The notes: generated from the letters alone by a model not told the origin. A DNA stretch of 64,000 nt from Nemertoderma westbladi (GCA_032718475.1 JAUCBJ010001142.1:1-64000), one strand, 5' to 3'. Shown: positions 1 through 11,640, numbered from the stretch's first letter. Numbers and translations: made by a program.

Positions 1-236
1 CTCGCGGGTTGTTGCTGTTCCGCTGCTTCTTGGTCCCGTTTGACCTGAGCTCGAGTGCCTATGATAGACCTACGATGTTGGACCAGCCTAGGTTCTTTTA
101 TTACTACTGGAGGGATGACTTTCCTCACAGTGGGAGGTGAACTGAACTTACGACTAGAAGGTTCTACGCCTCTATCTGAGTCGCAGATAGTTACATCTAA
201 TATACTGTCTGACAGGTTCTGCTTAGTATCAGACAT
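1..236 (-). CDS. gag: BEL/Pao gag, N-terminal 78 codons (partial)
   Basis: On the minus strand an ATG at 236-234 opens a frame that stays open to the window edge. It is similar along its length to the first part of the gag-protease ORF starting at 43536. Both begin MSD and share the block RSIIGTRAQVKRDQEAAE. The region is rich in Ser, Pro and charged residues and corresponds to the low-complexity N-terminus of Gag, ahead of any recognisable domain. The middle of this segment is shorter than in the other copy through in-frame length differences. Whether the full protein is intact is unknown because the element leaves the window. Confidence 0.8.
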   Translation of the reverse strand, partial: MSDTKQNLSDSILDVTICDSDRGVEPSSRKFSSPPTVRKVIPPVVIKEPRLVQHRRSIIGTRAQVKRDQEAAEQQQPA

Positions 237-2492
237 GACTATGTATACCGTTGAATGTCTACTGCTGTATTACAGTCTGAGCAAGTCTAGTAACTCAGTA
301 TTAACTGCTAGCCTAGTAATTAATTACCGGTACTGCTACTCAGTGTAGCTTGATATATATATAATATATTAGAATACCGGTATGCTTATAGTATATATAA
401 CTATTATTACAGACTAGGTTTATCACCGAATACCGGTATAATTTTAGCACAAATATATATAAATATATAATAGGCCTATCGGGAATACCGGTACAGCTGA
501 CAGTTTGTAGTGTATATATAAGTATAGTTATTAACTGAATTAATTACAGAATACCGGTATGCTTTCAGCACAAATATAAATATTATAATAGGCCTATCGT
601 AAATACCGGTATATCAATTATTTTAGAATAATTGAATTTCTGAACTTTAGGGTTACTTGGTTACTTTAACTTACTTTATTACCGTTATTTAAGCAGTAGT
701 CCAACTGATATTGAGACCTAATTGTTATATGGTAGGCCTACTATTTATAAATCGTTAGATTTGATTTATAATATATATATACCCGTTTTAATGGGTTTAG
801 CCAATGTTTGAAATAAATGTTATTATTTCTGGGGGTAATCACTACACAAAGCGGTACGCTTTCAGTGAAGTGTTACGTACAGGACTCTAAAACAAATGAT
901 TCTAATTTACCTAAGTTACTTAATTCTACAAATTACGTACAATTCGGGTTGAGATTACAATCTCTAAATAAACACAAAAATTTACAAAAACACAAAATAC
1001 AAAATTTTTTAGGGTATTTTTACAAGAAGTCTACAAACCAGCCTAACAAAGGGTTAGAATTCTGGTTATTACAACGGACAGGGTACTACGGTATTTGAAA
1101 TAATAAGTAGTAGTAAATACACTGCGTTGTCCAGATAGAAAAATACCACCGCCTGACGACCTATAGCCGTATCGCTATAGGTTCTACGTTATGTATCATG
1201 GAGTGTTCCTACCTAGAAGTTAATAGAGCTAATCGAACGTGCCTATCAACCACTTTACAACACAAATATAATGCCTACACTAATTACTCTCGGAAAGCAC
1301 TGTACACTAAACCCTAAATTAGGTACGAGTACTTGTACAACAGATAATCAGTAGTTAAATATACTTGAACAGCTAAAAGAACCACGGCATCTGCTGGAGT
1401 GACCGATGCACAAAATCACCAGTCTTTACCTACGCCAAGCAGCCCGTGTAGTACCGGGGTTAATTTAACTATAGCGGTATGTATAACAAACACAATTACT
1501 GTAGGAACAAACTTGGGGAATGAATGTTGCAAATAATCGCATAAACTCTGAATAATAAATATTACGCTACGCGTACAAACTACTCAAACAAAATGCAGAC
1601 CAAACACTGACAGACTACTATCAAGCCTAAACAAACTACGGTATATGCAGACTCCGAAATAATTAGGTAGTATGCGTTCTAACCCAGTAGTACGACTTAT
1701 TCTTTAATTGGGGGTTTACCTTACAGCATTCGCTGCCCCTACTTCCTAACCGTTCTTTATCGGACAAGTGATCTACACACGCTGCAATCCGTTCAGACCT
1801 AATAACAGCCAGACAACTATCCAGCCTACAAATTATCTAAATAAAATTATACGCTACCCGTACAGACTTACACAAACAAAGTACAGACTAAACGATGACA
1901 GACTACTCTCAAGCCTAAATAAACTACAGGACATGCAGACTCCGAAATGATTAGGGAGTATGCGTTCTAACCCAGTAGTACGACTTATTCTTTAGTTGGG
2001 GGTTTACCTTACAGCATTCGCTGCCCCTACTTCCTAACCGTACTTAATCGGACAGGTGATCTACACACACTGCAATTCGTTCTTACTTAACAGCAATCAG
2101 ACAACAGCTCAGCCTACAAATCATCTGTACAATCTGATCAGGTTTACACGCCTTCTGTTCAATACTGGCCTACAAATAAATAAAACTTGACAGAAATAAG
2201 TAAACCATATAAAGGAATAAGGGGTGATCAATCCCTAATCCCTCAACAGCCTACCGGTATACAACAATCAAATCGAATAATACTAGTGTACTTATACGGA
2301 AGTACCGGTTAGGACAGCTAGGCCTACGGACCTACAGAAGTACCGGTTCTGGCAGTTGGGCCTACTGACCTACGGCAGTACCGGTTCTGGCGGTTGGGCC
2401 TACTGACCTACAGATGTACCGGTTCAGGTTTACCGGTTGACCGGTACTTTCAACTTTATTGCTTACTGCAATAAAGAAGCTATATCCTTTAA
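237..2492 (-). other. BEL/Pao untranslated leader with internal tandem repeats
   Basis: This is the region between the LTR and gag on the minus strand, homologous to 41224-43535. It carries several tandem duplications. A unit ending in AGTAGTACGACTTATTCTTT recurs near 1690 and 1970. A unit of about 40 bp containing ACCGGTTCTGGC recurs at about 2300-2445, where the other element has a single copy. Several units containing the palindromes ACCGGT and AGGCCT lie at about 370-620. Short open frames here are interrupted or not preserved in reading and I do not call them genes. Confidence 0.8.
2454..2476 (-). promoter_or_regulatory. Conserved 9-bp hairpin next to the LTR, in primer-site position
   Basis: A perfect 9-bp stem (CTTTATTGC / GCAATAAAG) with a 5-base loop lies about 16 bases inside the LTR boundary. 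The same hairpin is present at 41240-41262 in the other element. No sequence starting TGG, as expected for pairing with a tRNA 3' end, is seen at the LTR edge. Confidence 0.45.
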
Positions 2493-3670
2493 TGTTCGCG
2501 CTTTCAGACCTTTGGCAGTTTAACCCGCCAAATTAAGATGTCTTCTAGATATTAAATCGCTTTTTAGCCTATGACAAGTATTTGATTCACTACACTAGTC
2601 GAAACCAATCTGTGCGCGATCATTCACCCGCTGGATATTCCCGGGAGATTGGGTTCGACGGTTTAATTTTATTGCTATGTAAGCCTAATGTATTATTCGA
2701 CTGACAGTATTATATAATCTCTGACAATATTATTCACCTTCGGGAATATTAACAGTTCCTTTAGGACGTGGCGCTTTATTTATATAAACAGAGTTATGAC
2801 TTAAACTACTCACAACGATATGGCTTAATTATAATTCACATATATGGCGCATTCTTTAGGAAATGCTTCTTTAACAGACTCACTCGTACACAATGCTGCA
2901 CAATACTGCACACTAATCTGCCAATCTTCACTGATTTTAGTCACATATAAAAGGAACACAGACTGACTCATGTAGGGTCTATCAAATAACATTAGATTCA
3001 CTTCAAACCACTTTAACATAAGTCACAATCGTTATTGGTAACCTTTCTCTCTTACCTTCGGTATATCAAGAATATTGGGTTTCGGGGTTATTTCTCGTTA
3101 TTCCAATATAATAATTCATCAACAAATATAATGAATAACCGACAACAAATAGCAGTATACAGTATTGATTGAGCAGGTAATTTTTAGCAGTGAGATATTC
3201 AAGTGATTAAAAGCCAGTTAAAGGATATATGTCCTTATAATTAAACCTACTAGTGTTGAGCTAAAAAGCAGAAAGCACAAAACACTAAAAAGCCGTTCTT
3301 TCGTGGCTTTATAAAACTCGTGACTACTACTCTATACGAGGATACCAACTACCCTTATTCCACGAAGCTCCCGTTCAACACAGAGAAAGAGCAGTGAGAT
3401 AGGAAAATTTCAGTTCAGTAGCTCTGTGATAGGTCAAAATCAAGGCTAACTCAAATTCTATTGGGAGATACAAAAACAAGGCTTATGACGCAACCTCCCT
3501 AGGCTGGTTGGCCGATTAAACAGAGCCCAGATACCTGCGTACAGCAAATCAGCCAATAAGCTGGTAGCTTGCACTATTTTTAGCTATAGATCCCTTTAGA
3601 GTATTCTAGCGACCGGGGGGGAACTGGCCAACAAGGCAAACGAATCAGTTATCCCACAAAAGCTTTTACA
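2493..3670 (-). repeat. BEL/Pao long terminal repeat, 1178 bp
   Basis: On the minus strand it starts TGTAAAAGCTTTTG and ends GCGCGAACA, the same termini as the 1243-bp LTRs at 39981 and 51041. The inner part (R-U5, about 3265 down to 2493) is clearly similar to those LTRs. The outer part (about 3655 down to 3270, the U3 promoter region) shows no extended similarity except the first 14 bases. The run of CTGATG/CTGCATACTG simple repeats in the other LTR (40452-40545) is absent here. It contains an open frame of 64 codons (3019-2825) that is also open in the other LTRs. Confidence 0.85.
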
Positions 3671-3869
3671 GGTATTTTATTTTTTGTTACTATTAGTTTT
3701 TTTAATGGCAGCCATGGGCCAACTGTTATCTGATTATGGGGTGATGGGAGTCCTGGGCCATGCGGGGTGGGGGTATTTTATTTTTTTTATTATCAGTTTT
3801 TTTAATGGCAGCCATGGGCCAACTGTTATCTGATTATGGGGTGATGGAAGCCCTGGGCCACGTGGGGAG
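3671..3869. repeat. Two-copy tandem repeat, period 101 bp, next to the LTR edge
   Basis: Units begin at 3671 and 3772 with GGTATTTTATTTTTT and share AATGGCAGCCATGGGCCAAC and the following TGTTATCTGATTATGGGGTG. A further isolated piece of the unit (GGCAGCCATGGGCCAC) occurs near 4074. The BEL element inserted exactly at the start of a unit. The T-rich strand continues to about 4050. Confidence 0.8.
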
Positions 3870-6744
3870 TTTTTTTTACAGTATAAATAATTATTATGGA
3901 AATTTTTTCGTGAGTATTTTTTTACCTTTTTTTTTAAGATATTTTTTACAGAGATTTTTTTAAGATATTTTATTTTACTTATTTTTTTCAAGATATTTTT
4001 TTTACTTAATTATTTTTCAAGATATTTTTTCCACTTATTTATTATTTAAATATTTTATCAAGTGTTTTATAGTGGCAGCCATGGGCCACCATACACCAAT
4101 CACCAGACCTCTACATCATAGCAGTTAACTTGGCTGGACGATTATGCTGTAAACTACAGTATACTATAGGCCTAAATCACCAAACTGGAAGTATTGTTAT
4201 ACATGCCGCACTACCCGCTCCTGCATGGCCTGAAACGCCTATCTACAGTATTATACTGTACTTACTTATTGTATACTACCGGTACCATTACCATAACGCA
4301 TAACGAAATGTACTTTTTGTATACAAAATAAATGATGGTAGGCCTACCTACCAATTAATTGCAATTAATTGATTATGAGAAACTCAATTATTCAATTAAT
4401 TGATTGGCAACTCCGCCAATTACAATTAATTGATTGGTGCCATGCAATTAAATTGCAATCAATTATTGACAACCCCTGGTCGATGCATGTCGACTTTACC
4501 CTGGCTTTCATGGCTTCTTCAGGTCATTATAATGAAACTGCGTATACACAGAGAAACTGCAGCGCGGTTTCTCTTATATTAATCTTATATTATTAAATTA
4601 ATATATTGCATTAATCTTGAATCACTAATTATGTTTAATGTGTTATTTGATTTTTAAGAATGTTTTTTAGAAAGACCTTTATAAAGGTTTTTATTTCCAA
4701 ATAGATGGGGAGAGTGGGTGGGGGTAGAATGCGTGTCAAAGGGTGCCGTAACTTCAATTTGCACTTGCGATCGAAAACCCATCCCGTAATGACTTCAGAA
4801 ACCTCAATGTGATAAATTAATGGGAATATAGCTTCTATGCAACAACTGGCCAACACACAAGTATCACTTTGTTGCCCGCATGATATTGTTCAACAAGAAT
4901 GCCTCTGTTAAACTTACCACGAGCTGTTAATCAGGAATACCTCGAAGTCAGATGTTGTTGATGTTATATTAACTATTGGAGTTTACAATGTATACTTAAT
5001 GTAACTAAAGTTGTCGTCCAATACGCGATCCAACTGGAACTTGTGTAGCTGATGAAGAATCGTTATGAGGAATGGAGTGAGTCGAGGTAGAAGGTTAATC
5101 TGGGTCCGGTTCCTGAAAGGCGATAATCCCGAAATATAAAACCGGTCTCCCAAGTAGCTGAACGGTGATAAACTGTCAACGGTCGTCATAGCAACGGTCG
5201 TCTTGCATGTATTGTGCGTTTGATACTTTGATGTGAGTTAAATCGATAAATAAAATCTGATTACTCCAAAAAATAGTAGTTTAACATGTTCTATTTGATG
5301 ACTTTTATTTTATTTTTTGGTTAGAATAACTGTAACCTGCACCTTTACCTTACAGTAATTGATAATTGAACATTGAGATGAGATACTGTAATTATTTACA
5401 GAGATGGGATTTGCGGAATCCCCCCTCCCCAACCCCCCCCCCCCCCCCTCCCCTCCCCACACCACACCCTTTCTCGTCATCAAATTTATGCGTGAGTAAA
5501 ATATGTATCAGTTGTTATGACAACTTAAACAATTAACATTCTAGTAATTTAAATTATACCAGAAACACAACAAAACAATAATATTGCCATGTATGTAAGA
5601 ATGTAACATTATTTAACAGAGTAACTAGTATTCTTCCTTGACTTATTAATATTTGTTCACAACTTCACAATAGGTTTCATAGATTTATTTGGAAACTTAT
5701 TCTAGAACTATATATTTTTGTTCTTATTTTATAACAGTAGGTATGACTATTGACTATGTCCTCTGCTACCCACTGTATGATCATTTTGTTCAATGTGTGA
5801 ATGGCTATACGACATGGGTACCAACAATTTGAATTTTTTTTGCCTTATTCAGATTGTTGCTATATCAGTTACAGTTGTTCTAGAACATTTATTAAGTTTT
5901 ACAGGAATACGATTTATTCTGTTTTACACGGATACATTATAAGAACAAACTATACATAGGTAATGACGTACAGGCCTACATTAACATGGGACACTACTTG
6001 TGATCCAAATATTGAAGACATTTCTGCACTGTTGTTAAGTGAAAGAAGTGCGATGCGATCGAGTTTGCTCATAGCAAAGGTCTATTACCATCTGATAATA
6101 TTTAATATAACATTGAGTATTGTAATGCAGAGTGCAGTGCCACTACCTCTTTGAATCTAATTACAAAGCATGGCTTTACACGTCTTGTACGTCGGTGTAA
6201 ATCAAGATCATAATGCATAATCATAATCATGATGTAAAGGTAACAGATAATTAATAAATTTACAATGACTTACATAAAATACACAGGTTTCAAAAAAAAT
6301 TTGAAAATGTAGGTACCGGTACCGCTGTCGTATAAGTGGCAGAATGATCTGTTATCATGTGTTTTTTTATTCTAGTACAACATTTCTTCCTTCTGATAGA
6401 CATTACCTAATATCTTTCTAAAATGGCACAAATAAAAACACTAAATATAGAACATTTTCAAAATTATCACTATTTACTTTTTTTGTGCTGAGGAATATGG
6501 AACTCTTCCTTAAATTAATACTTTATATTTTTTATTGTTTTTAATAATTGATTTTCCAAATGAAAGATAAATCAATACCGCGCACCGCTTTTATCATTTT
6601 ATATAATCAATATTATTTATATAACGTCTTACTGGTAGTTTAATATAGTGTGAGAGGGGGGTTATTTGAATGTGGAAACTCACATGGTCATACCAGTAAA
6701 GCTACAGTAAGAGCATCACTGTGGCAGAGGTTTGTGAAGAGGCA
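3870..6744. other. Intergenic DNA upstream of the Kelch gene
   Basis: No convincing coding region is seen. The stretch holds T-rich DNA with repeated AAGATATTTTTT units (3900-4050), a cluster of the palindrome CAATTAATTG (about 4350-4470), a run of about 17 C near 5430-5447 and scattered AGGCCTAC motifs. TTTTTTTATTCTAG at about 6361-6374 resembles a 3' splice site and could end an intron in the 5' untranslated region of the Kelch gene. That is a guess from position only. Confidence 0.5.
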
Positions 6745-8577
6745 ATGTCTTCAGCATCTGAGTCAGAAGATACCGGTAAAACGCGTGAGCGGATCTTATC
6801 CAACATTAGGAGTGAATTGCAATTGGTAAACGAACCCCCTGACATACGAATAGTTGTAGGCAAAAGGAAAATTTCCGCACACAGACGTCTCTTGGTGGAG
6901 TTGTCTGACTTCTTCAAAGTCATGTTCACTCATGGATGGAAAGAAACCAACCAACCTGATGTGAAAATCGGAGGTGTAGATCCAGTTTTAGACGCAGACG
7001 CTGTGGAACAGATCATTAACTTCGCATACACATCATTAATAACGGTAAATGAGAATACTGTGGAGAATCTGTTAGCTGCCGCATCTATGCTCCTGGTGAT
7101 TGAGGTGATGCGAAGGTGCTGCGAGTTCCTGAAGGACAACCTGGACCCGAGTAATTGTATTGGATTCCTATTGATTGCAGAAACTTTTTTTTGTCAGGAA
7201 CTGTTGTGTGATGCCAAAAAGTTCATGATGCATCGCTTCTATAATGTTATACAGAATAACAATGACGAGTTTCTTTTGTTGCCGGTTAATAAGCTGAAGG
7301 AGATAATTAAAAGTGATGAGCTGAATGTTCGTTCTGAGGAGCAGCTGTTCACTGCTGTGATGAAATGGGTTGAGAGCAGTCCGGAATGGATTCGGCACAA
7401 ATTCGAGCACAATGAGGAACATTTTCCTTTACTGCTCGAGCTGCTCAAACTCATTCGTTTGCCACTAATTAGATTGGAATTCCTAGAGGGAACGGTGAAG
7501 ACCCACCCTCTGATTTGTAATGACATTGAGTGTCTGAATCTGGTAGAAGATGCAGAGACATTCCATATGGAGGACTCATGGATCGCCAGCCCTTGGGTGG
7601 GGACGCATCCTCGTAAACCCCAGCACTGTGTACGTTTGTTTGCTTTCAGTCGGAATACAAGCGATTACCTTACTCCAATGATGTGTCATCCACCTTCATT
7701 CTCGATAGAACAATACATACCAGTGTATAATCAGTGGCGAGGGGTTAAAAAAATGATTACGCCCAGATCTGACATGGCAGTTACAGTGCTCAATGGATTT
7801 TTGTATGCGACAGGAGGTTACATTTGGTCGGAACTATCCGTAACAAACATCAGTGAGCGTTATGATCCAAAAGTTGACCAATGGAATGATATTGCTCCCA
7901 TGAGCACATCTCGTTGTTACCATGGTGTCGCAGTGATGGACGGCTTGCTCTATGCTGTTGGGGGATGTGGACTTTTGAGATATCTCAAGACCGTGGAGCA
8001 TTATGACCCGAACACCAACAACTGGACACCGGTTACTTCAATGAAGAATTGTCGAGCAAGATTATCAGTGGCCGTTCTAGGTGGATGTCTTTATGCTATT
8101 GGTGGTAGGAATGCATCTTCTACATGTATGAATTATATTATGAATTCGGTCGAGATGTACAACCCAAAAACCAAAAAATGGACAGATGAGGTGGCAGCAA
8201 TGAACATCAGTCGGCATTCCTTTGGGTGCGCTGTTTATAACAACCATATATACGTGGTAGGGGGCCTTATGGAGTTGGATCCGACAGTGGCACTCAGTAG
8301 CGTTGAGCGCTATGATCCAGTAAGCAATACCTGGATTCTGGTTGGAGCTGATTCGTTACCTGGTAATGGTATAGGAATCGTTCTTTGCTTCGGTGAAATT
8401 ATAGACATGGGACATTCCGATGGCGAAATGGACCAAAATAAGGTGAAGAATTTCGGGGATAATTCTTGGCAGTTGTGTGGAACGATGGAGAGCTGTAGGC
8501 GTAGAATACCTGAAGTGAATATAATTAAGTTCTCAAATTGCGAGTGCGTGTCACCATTCTTTTATATTTATGATTAA
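6745..8577 (+). CDS. BTB-BACK-Kelch protein (Kelch-like family)
   Basis: A 610-residue protein in one uninterrupted exon. The first ATG in frame is at 6745. A stop lies in frame at 6697, and a GTG at 6721 is not a likely start in an animal. Residues of about 25-135 form a BTB/POZ domain (dimerisation; Cullin-3 binding in this family), with KISAHRRLLVELSDFFKVMF as the conserved core. Residues of about 140-250 form the BACK domain. From about 310 to 560 there are Kelch repeats, visible as recurring GG doublets followed by YDP and W (YATGGY, YAVGGC, YAIGGR, YVVGGL; RYDP, HYDP, MYNP). Family members usually serve as substrate adaptors of Cullin-3 ubiquitin ligases; the substrate here is unknown. 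The last repeats are degenerate, ending in an unusual Cys-rich tail. I cannot assign an orthologue. An intronless coding region is common in Kelch-like expansions but could also mean a retrocopy. Confidence 0.92.
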   Translation: MSSASESEDTGKTRERILSNIRSELQLVNEPPDIRIVVGKRKISAHRRLLVELSDFFKVMFTHGWKETNQPDVKIGGVDPVLDADAVEQIINFAYTSLITVNENTVENLLAAASMLLVIEVMRRCCEFLKDNLDPSNCIGFLLIAETFFCQELLCDAKKFMMHRFYNVIQNNNDEFLLLPVNKLKEIIKSDELNVRSEEQLFTAVMKWVESSPEWIRHKFEHNEEHFPLLLELLKLIRLPLIRLEFLEGTVKTHPLICNDIECLNLVEDAETFHMEDSWIASPWVGTHPRKPQHCVRLFAFSRNTSDYLTPMMCHPPSFSIEQYIPVYNQWRGVKKMITPRSDMAVTVLNGFLYATGGYIWSELSVTNISERYDPKVDQWNDIAPMSTSRCYHGVAVMDGLLYAVGGCGLLRYLKTVEHYDPNTNNWTPVTSMKNCRARLSVAVLGGCLYAIGGRNASSTCMNYIMNSVEMYNPKTKKWTDEVAAMNISRHSFGCAVYNNHIYVVGGLMELDPTVALSSVERYDPVSNTWILVGADSLPGNGIGIVLCFGEIIDMGHSDGEMDQNKVKNFGDNSWQLCGTMESCRRRIPEVNIIKFSNCECVSPFFYIYD

Positions 8578-9206
8578 TTGTTTTACATTGATGACAATAT
8601 ACGATATATAATTTTAAAAGATAACTGTACCTTTTCAATGTTGCCTTCCTTTAACTGAACCTTTGCACATGTACAGGTCCCATTAACCAGCAGCCGGTTG
8701 CATCAAGCTCCACTAACTACTTAGTGCCACTAACCACTTAGGGTGTTGATAGTGATAGTGACACTAATGTAAATACAAGTACCGTTGCACCACGCTCACT
8801 AACACTTAAGTTAGTGCCCGTTAACCCCCCTAACCACCTCACTAAGCACTCCCACTATCTGTCCTCACTAAACGGAATTACAGTAGGCCTACTAAATTGA
8901 TGGTCCCGCCTTCGTTTTAAATAGAATATATAGGCGGTAATATGAATAATCTCCGCGGAACATGCCAATCCTTCTCTTAACTCTTCCAGTAAAAAACCCA
9001 CGCTCGCTTTGTCAAAACGGAATCTTTGATAGTACTCTAAATGTCAGTGGTAGTGTTCGAACGGTCAAATCTCTCTGAAACTCTACTTTTCTTTGCATTG
9101 TCCCTTTGCCCGAATAAACAAAATACGACGAGAAACTTCGAAAATTTATAGCAAGTAGGTATTAATTAAAGATATCCTCCTGGATAGCCTCCTCCTGGAT
9201 GGAAAG
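8578..9206. other. Intergenic, 3' of the Kelch gene, with TTAGTG-type repeat
   Basis: At about 8685-8870 the motifs CACTAAC, TTAGTG and GTTGCA(T/C)CA recur in both orientations. This looks like a small degenerate fold-back repeat, but clear ends and a target duplication are not visible. AATAAA at 9113-9118 is a possible polyadenylation signal for the Kelch gene, about 540 bp after its stop. No gene is seen. Confidence 0.4.
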
Positions 9207-10400
9207 TTATTTTTCACACGGGCGGCGGAGATGAAATGGAATACGTGATGCACGTACTGCGACAGGATCTGCATCTTCTCTGAGGTGTAATTTCACTTGA
9301 ATTGGGGTGCCATTTTCGTCACACATGAGACCTGTGGCTGAGAAAACATTGGAATATTTTGATATAATATTGTCCAGATGTGATGTGTCCAATGTTTTGT
9401 GAGTTTTGCATTCTAATAATTGTCGCACTCCTATCTTCATTCCTCTTTCTTTTACACTAGGTGGGCCAACCCGTAGCAAATCCAAAGCTGTGGCAGATTT
9501 GTATCCTAATAGAGATAAGTCTTGTGTACTAACAACAATAAACTTTACCTTAGCTGCTTGCCCATAGGCTTCCACTGTTGCTCGAACTTTTCCAACGATT
9601 TTTAGCGGAGTTTTGAATTGTATGGATATATGATACTTTTAGTGGGTGTTAGATTCATGTATTCACCATGTTGTTGTAGTGTTTTGTATGCAGAATATGT
9701 GAGGATATTACATTCTGCTCCAGAATCAATCAGTATAGGGATGCTTGTATTGTTGATATTTACATTGTAACAAGGACCCGCAGTAGAAATCTTATGAATT
9801 TTGTGTTCTTTAAATAGAGCATTGATGCATAAATCACCATACTTATCAGATGATGTGCTTTCTTCGCTGTAAATCGTTTCAGTTTCTTCATTGTCTCGAC
9901 TAATTGTCGTAAGTTTCGTTTAGTTTTCATACATACTCCTTTCATGTGTCCTATTCCACCACATGCATTACAGATGATTTTTGCTGATATTCGACAATCA
10001 GGAACTTTGTGATCTGTATTCCCACATTGGTAACAATGTGTATATTGGGATGTGCTGACAGAATTTGCAGTTGGTGGCTTGTTCTGGTATTTGTAATTTA
10101 CCGTTTTTCGCTGCCATTGCTGTTCAGCGTTTGCTTTTGGCCTTGAATATCGGTTTTTAAATTTAGCTATTTTATTAACTTCTAGGTCATCAATGTCGTC
10201 ACTTTGTCCCACTAGTTTTGTAGATCGTGCAAACTCTTCAATATCTAGTGCTTGTTTAGATGTCTGTTTTAGCGTTTGAGCAATTTGAATACATCGTGTT
10301 AGTGTACAAGCTGCAGCGTCTTCCTCTGCCACTCGAAGAAATCGTTGTAATAATTTCTTGGATCGACATCCTGCTACAGCGCGGTCACGTATATTTCGCT
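9207..10400 (-). pseudogene. Ty3/gypsy retrotransposon fragment: gag zinc knuckles, protease, pre-RT linker
   Basis: Three reading-frame blocks follow each other on the minus strand. At 10400-9900 a Gag C-terminus reads with IRDRAVAGCRSKKLL and two zinc knuckles (CYQCGNTDHKVPDC and CNACGGIGHMKGVC). At about 9890-9650 a shifted frame carries an aspartic protease motif, ILIDSGAECNIL. After another shift, 9630-9207 carries the protease end and the linker that normally leads into reverse transcriptase (VFSATGLMCDENGTPIQVKL, then PFHLRR). The frame ends at 9207, just where reverse transcriptase should begin. At least two frame shifts plus both-end truncation mark it as a dead remnant. The order matches Ty3/gypsy, not BEL/Pao. 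Confidence 0.85.
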
Positions 10401-11403
10401 TTACAAAAATTCAATTAAAAAATAACCAGACAAATACATTGTGGAATAAACTATTTCAGATATAATCCTACACAACAGCCATGCCATGGATACTATTTAT
10501 GTTATTATATCTCTCATTTACCTGAGATAGCAATACAACATTTATAGTAGAGTCAATAGGAATTGGAATACAGGAAGGATGGTGGGATGTGGGATTTAAA
10601 GAACGCTGTCTGGGCTGGACATTGCTTTCGCCGTGAGGACCAGCCAGTGCATAATCTTGTACTTTGGCAGCCTCATGGAGTGAATAAGCATGGTGGACAG
10701 CCCATGACTTTCTTGAGACGCATCTTAAAGGACACTGGCCTTAAAGATGCCGATGATCTAGCAAATGTCATGGGTGATAGGGAGTTGTGGCGGTGCAATT
10801 TTGTTGACAAGCCGGCACAGCATTCTTAAAAATGCAGCTGCAATGCAGCATGCCGATCCTAGTAGTAGTAGTAGTAGTCTGGGCTGGAATAGCTATACTG
10901 GTTGCCTATTACAATTCCTCTCTGGTTAGTCTACAGCCACAACTCCCAGCCAGCTAGCTCCACACCAGCAGAGACTTGACCAATAATGGGCAGGATTAAA
11001 TTTATACTCAATAATTGTGCCGTTTAATTACGTTTAGATCAATTAAAGACACATTTATAAAAGCAAATCACTTTAACTAATTAAAAACTATAATAGAATG
11101 GGGTATGTGGATTACATCTGTATAATTTTTAAGTATAATTATTGAAGTCTTATACTGTAAAACAATTAATTTATTTTAACAGGCAGGTTGAAAGTGCTGT
11201 TTTTACCGTAATCAATTTGATTAACTAATTAACTGCTAAATCTTAGCTTCTCGAAGGCCACACGAAAATTCAACTTGGAAAATTTATAAACTTTTGCCAA
11301 ACAACATGTGTACCAAGTTTGGATAGATTTCATCGAAGATTGGCCGAGTTATTAACGTTTAAAATTGAACACTGCAAAAAAAGCGACAGAACGACAGAAC
11401 GAC
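10401..11403. repeat. Interspersed repeat A, copy 1 (split by a LINE insertion)
   Basis: From about 10401 the sequence matches 12342-13053 with scattered substitutions: AAAAATAACCAGACA, then GAGTCAATAGGAATTGGAAT and on to AACGACAGAACGACA. The match is interrupted at 10620-10888 by the LINE tail listed separately. No coding capacity is seen in the repeat itself. Its left end abuts the Ty3/gypsy fragment. The class is unknown: I see no terminal inverted repeats and no polymerase III boxes I would defend. Confidence 0.75.
10620..10876 (+). mobile_element. 5'-truncated non-LTR retrotransposon (LINE), C-terminal end and 3' tail
   Basis: About 69 codons (to the stop at about 10827) match the C-terminal end typical of endonuclease-reverse-transcriptase LINE proteins: WAGHCFRREDQ, LWQPHG, a Gly-rich turn, then DTGLKDADDL and DRELWR. 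A short 3' untranslated piece ends in an (AGT)n tract at 10861-10876. The 12-base sequence GTCTGGGCTGGA flanks the insert at 10608-10619 and 10877-10888. The uninterrupted target is preserved in repeat A copy 2 near 12542, which confirms the insertion. Confidence 0.85.
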
Positions 11404-11640
11404 ACGTTCGTGGGGCCTTCGCGCAGCACGAGGCCCAGTTATGAGATACAAATTAAAATTGAGCGACTGTATCACAAAATCAGGTTTTGAGAAATTTACC
11501 CACACCACCAATCAATCAAAGAAAGGGGGACAGTACGTGTTCACCCCTTTTAATCCCCCCCCCCCAATCCCACCCTTCCCAACCACCAATACATAACCGC
11601 GACATCTACCACCCACGGAAGGGTAGCACGAACTTATTTC
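11404..11640. other. Non-coding spacer with C-rich tract
   Basis: No gene is seen. There is a C-rich stretch at about 11545-11580 and a GC-richer patch at 11400-11440. The sequence leads into the 154-bp tandem repeat. Confidence 0.4.

Larger units (their letters stand above)
1..3670 (-). mobile_element. BEL/Pao LTR retrotransposon, 5' part, truncated by window edge
   Basis: The reverse complement of this stretch aligns with 39981-43802, the 5' half of the BEL/Pao element further right. Order on the minus strand is LTR (3670-2493), long leader (2492-237) and the start of gag (236-1). The rest of the element lies outside the window, so the second LTR and target duplication cannot be checked. 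The five bases next to the LTR edge are GGTAT (3671-3675). Leader and gag are clearly homologous to the other copy, but the outer part of the LTR is not. It is a separate, older or sister-lineage insertion rather than a segmental copy. Confidence 0.9.

Noticed and set aside
1768-1950. 60-codon frame repeated at 41693-41875 (opposite strand)
   Set aside because: It lies in the tandem-repeated leader of both BEL copies; similarity follows from the elements' homology and not from protein selection.
3734-3991. Open frames on both strands in the T-rich tandem repeat
   Set aside because: They arise from low-complexity TTTTTA/AAAAAT sequence and a 101-bp duplication; no protein features.
4369-5189. 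Short open frames of 60-75 codons
   Set aside because: No start context, domain, splice or homology sign; frequency as expected for this length of DNA.
8685-8870. Defined MITE with terminal inverted repeats
   Set aside because: TTAGTG/CACTAA motifs recur in both orientations, but no clean ends or target duplication can be drawn.
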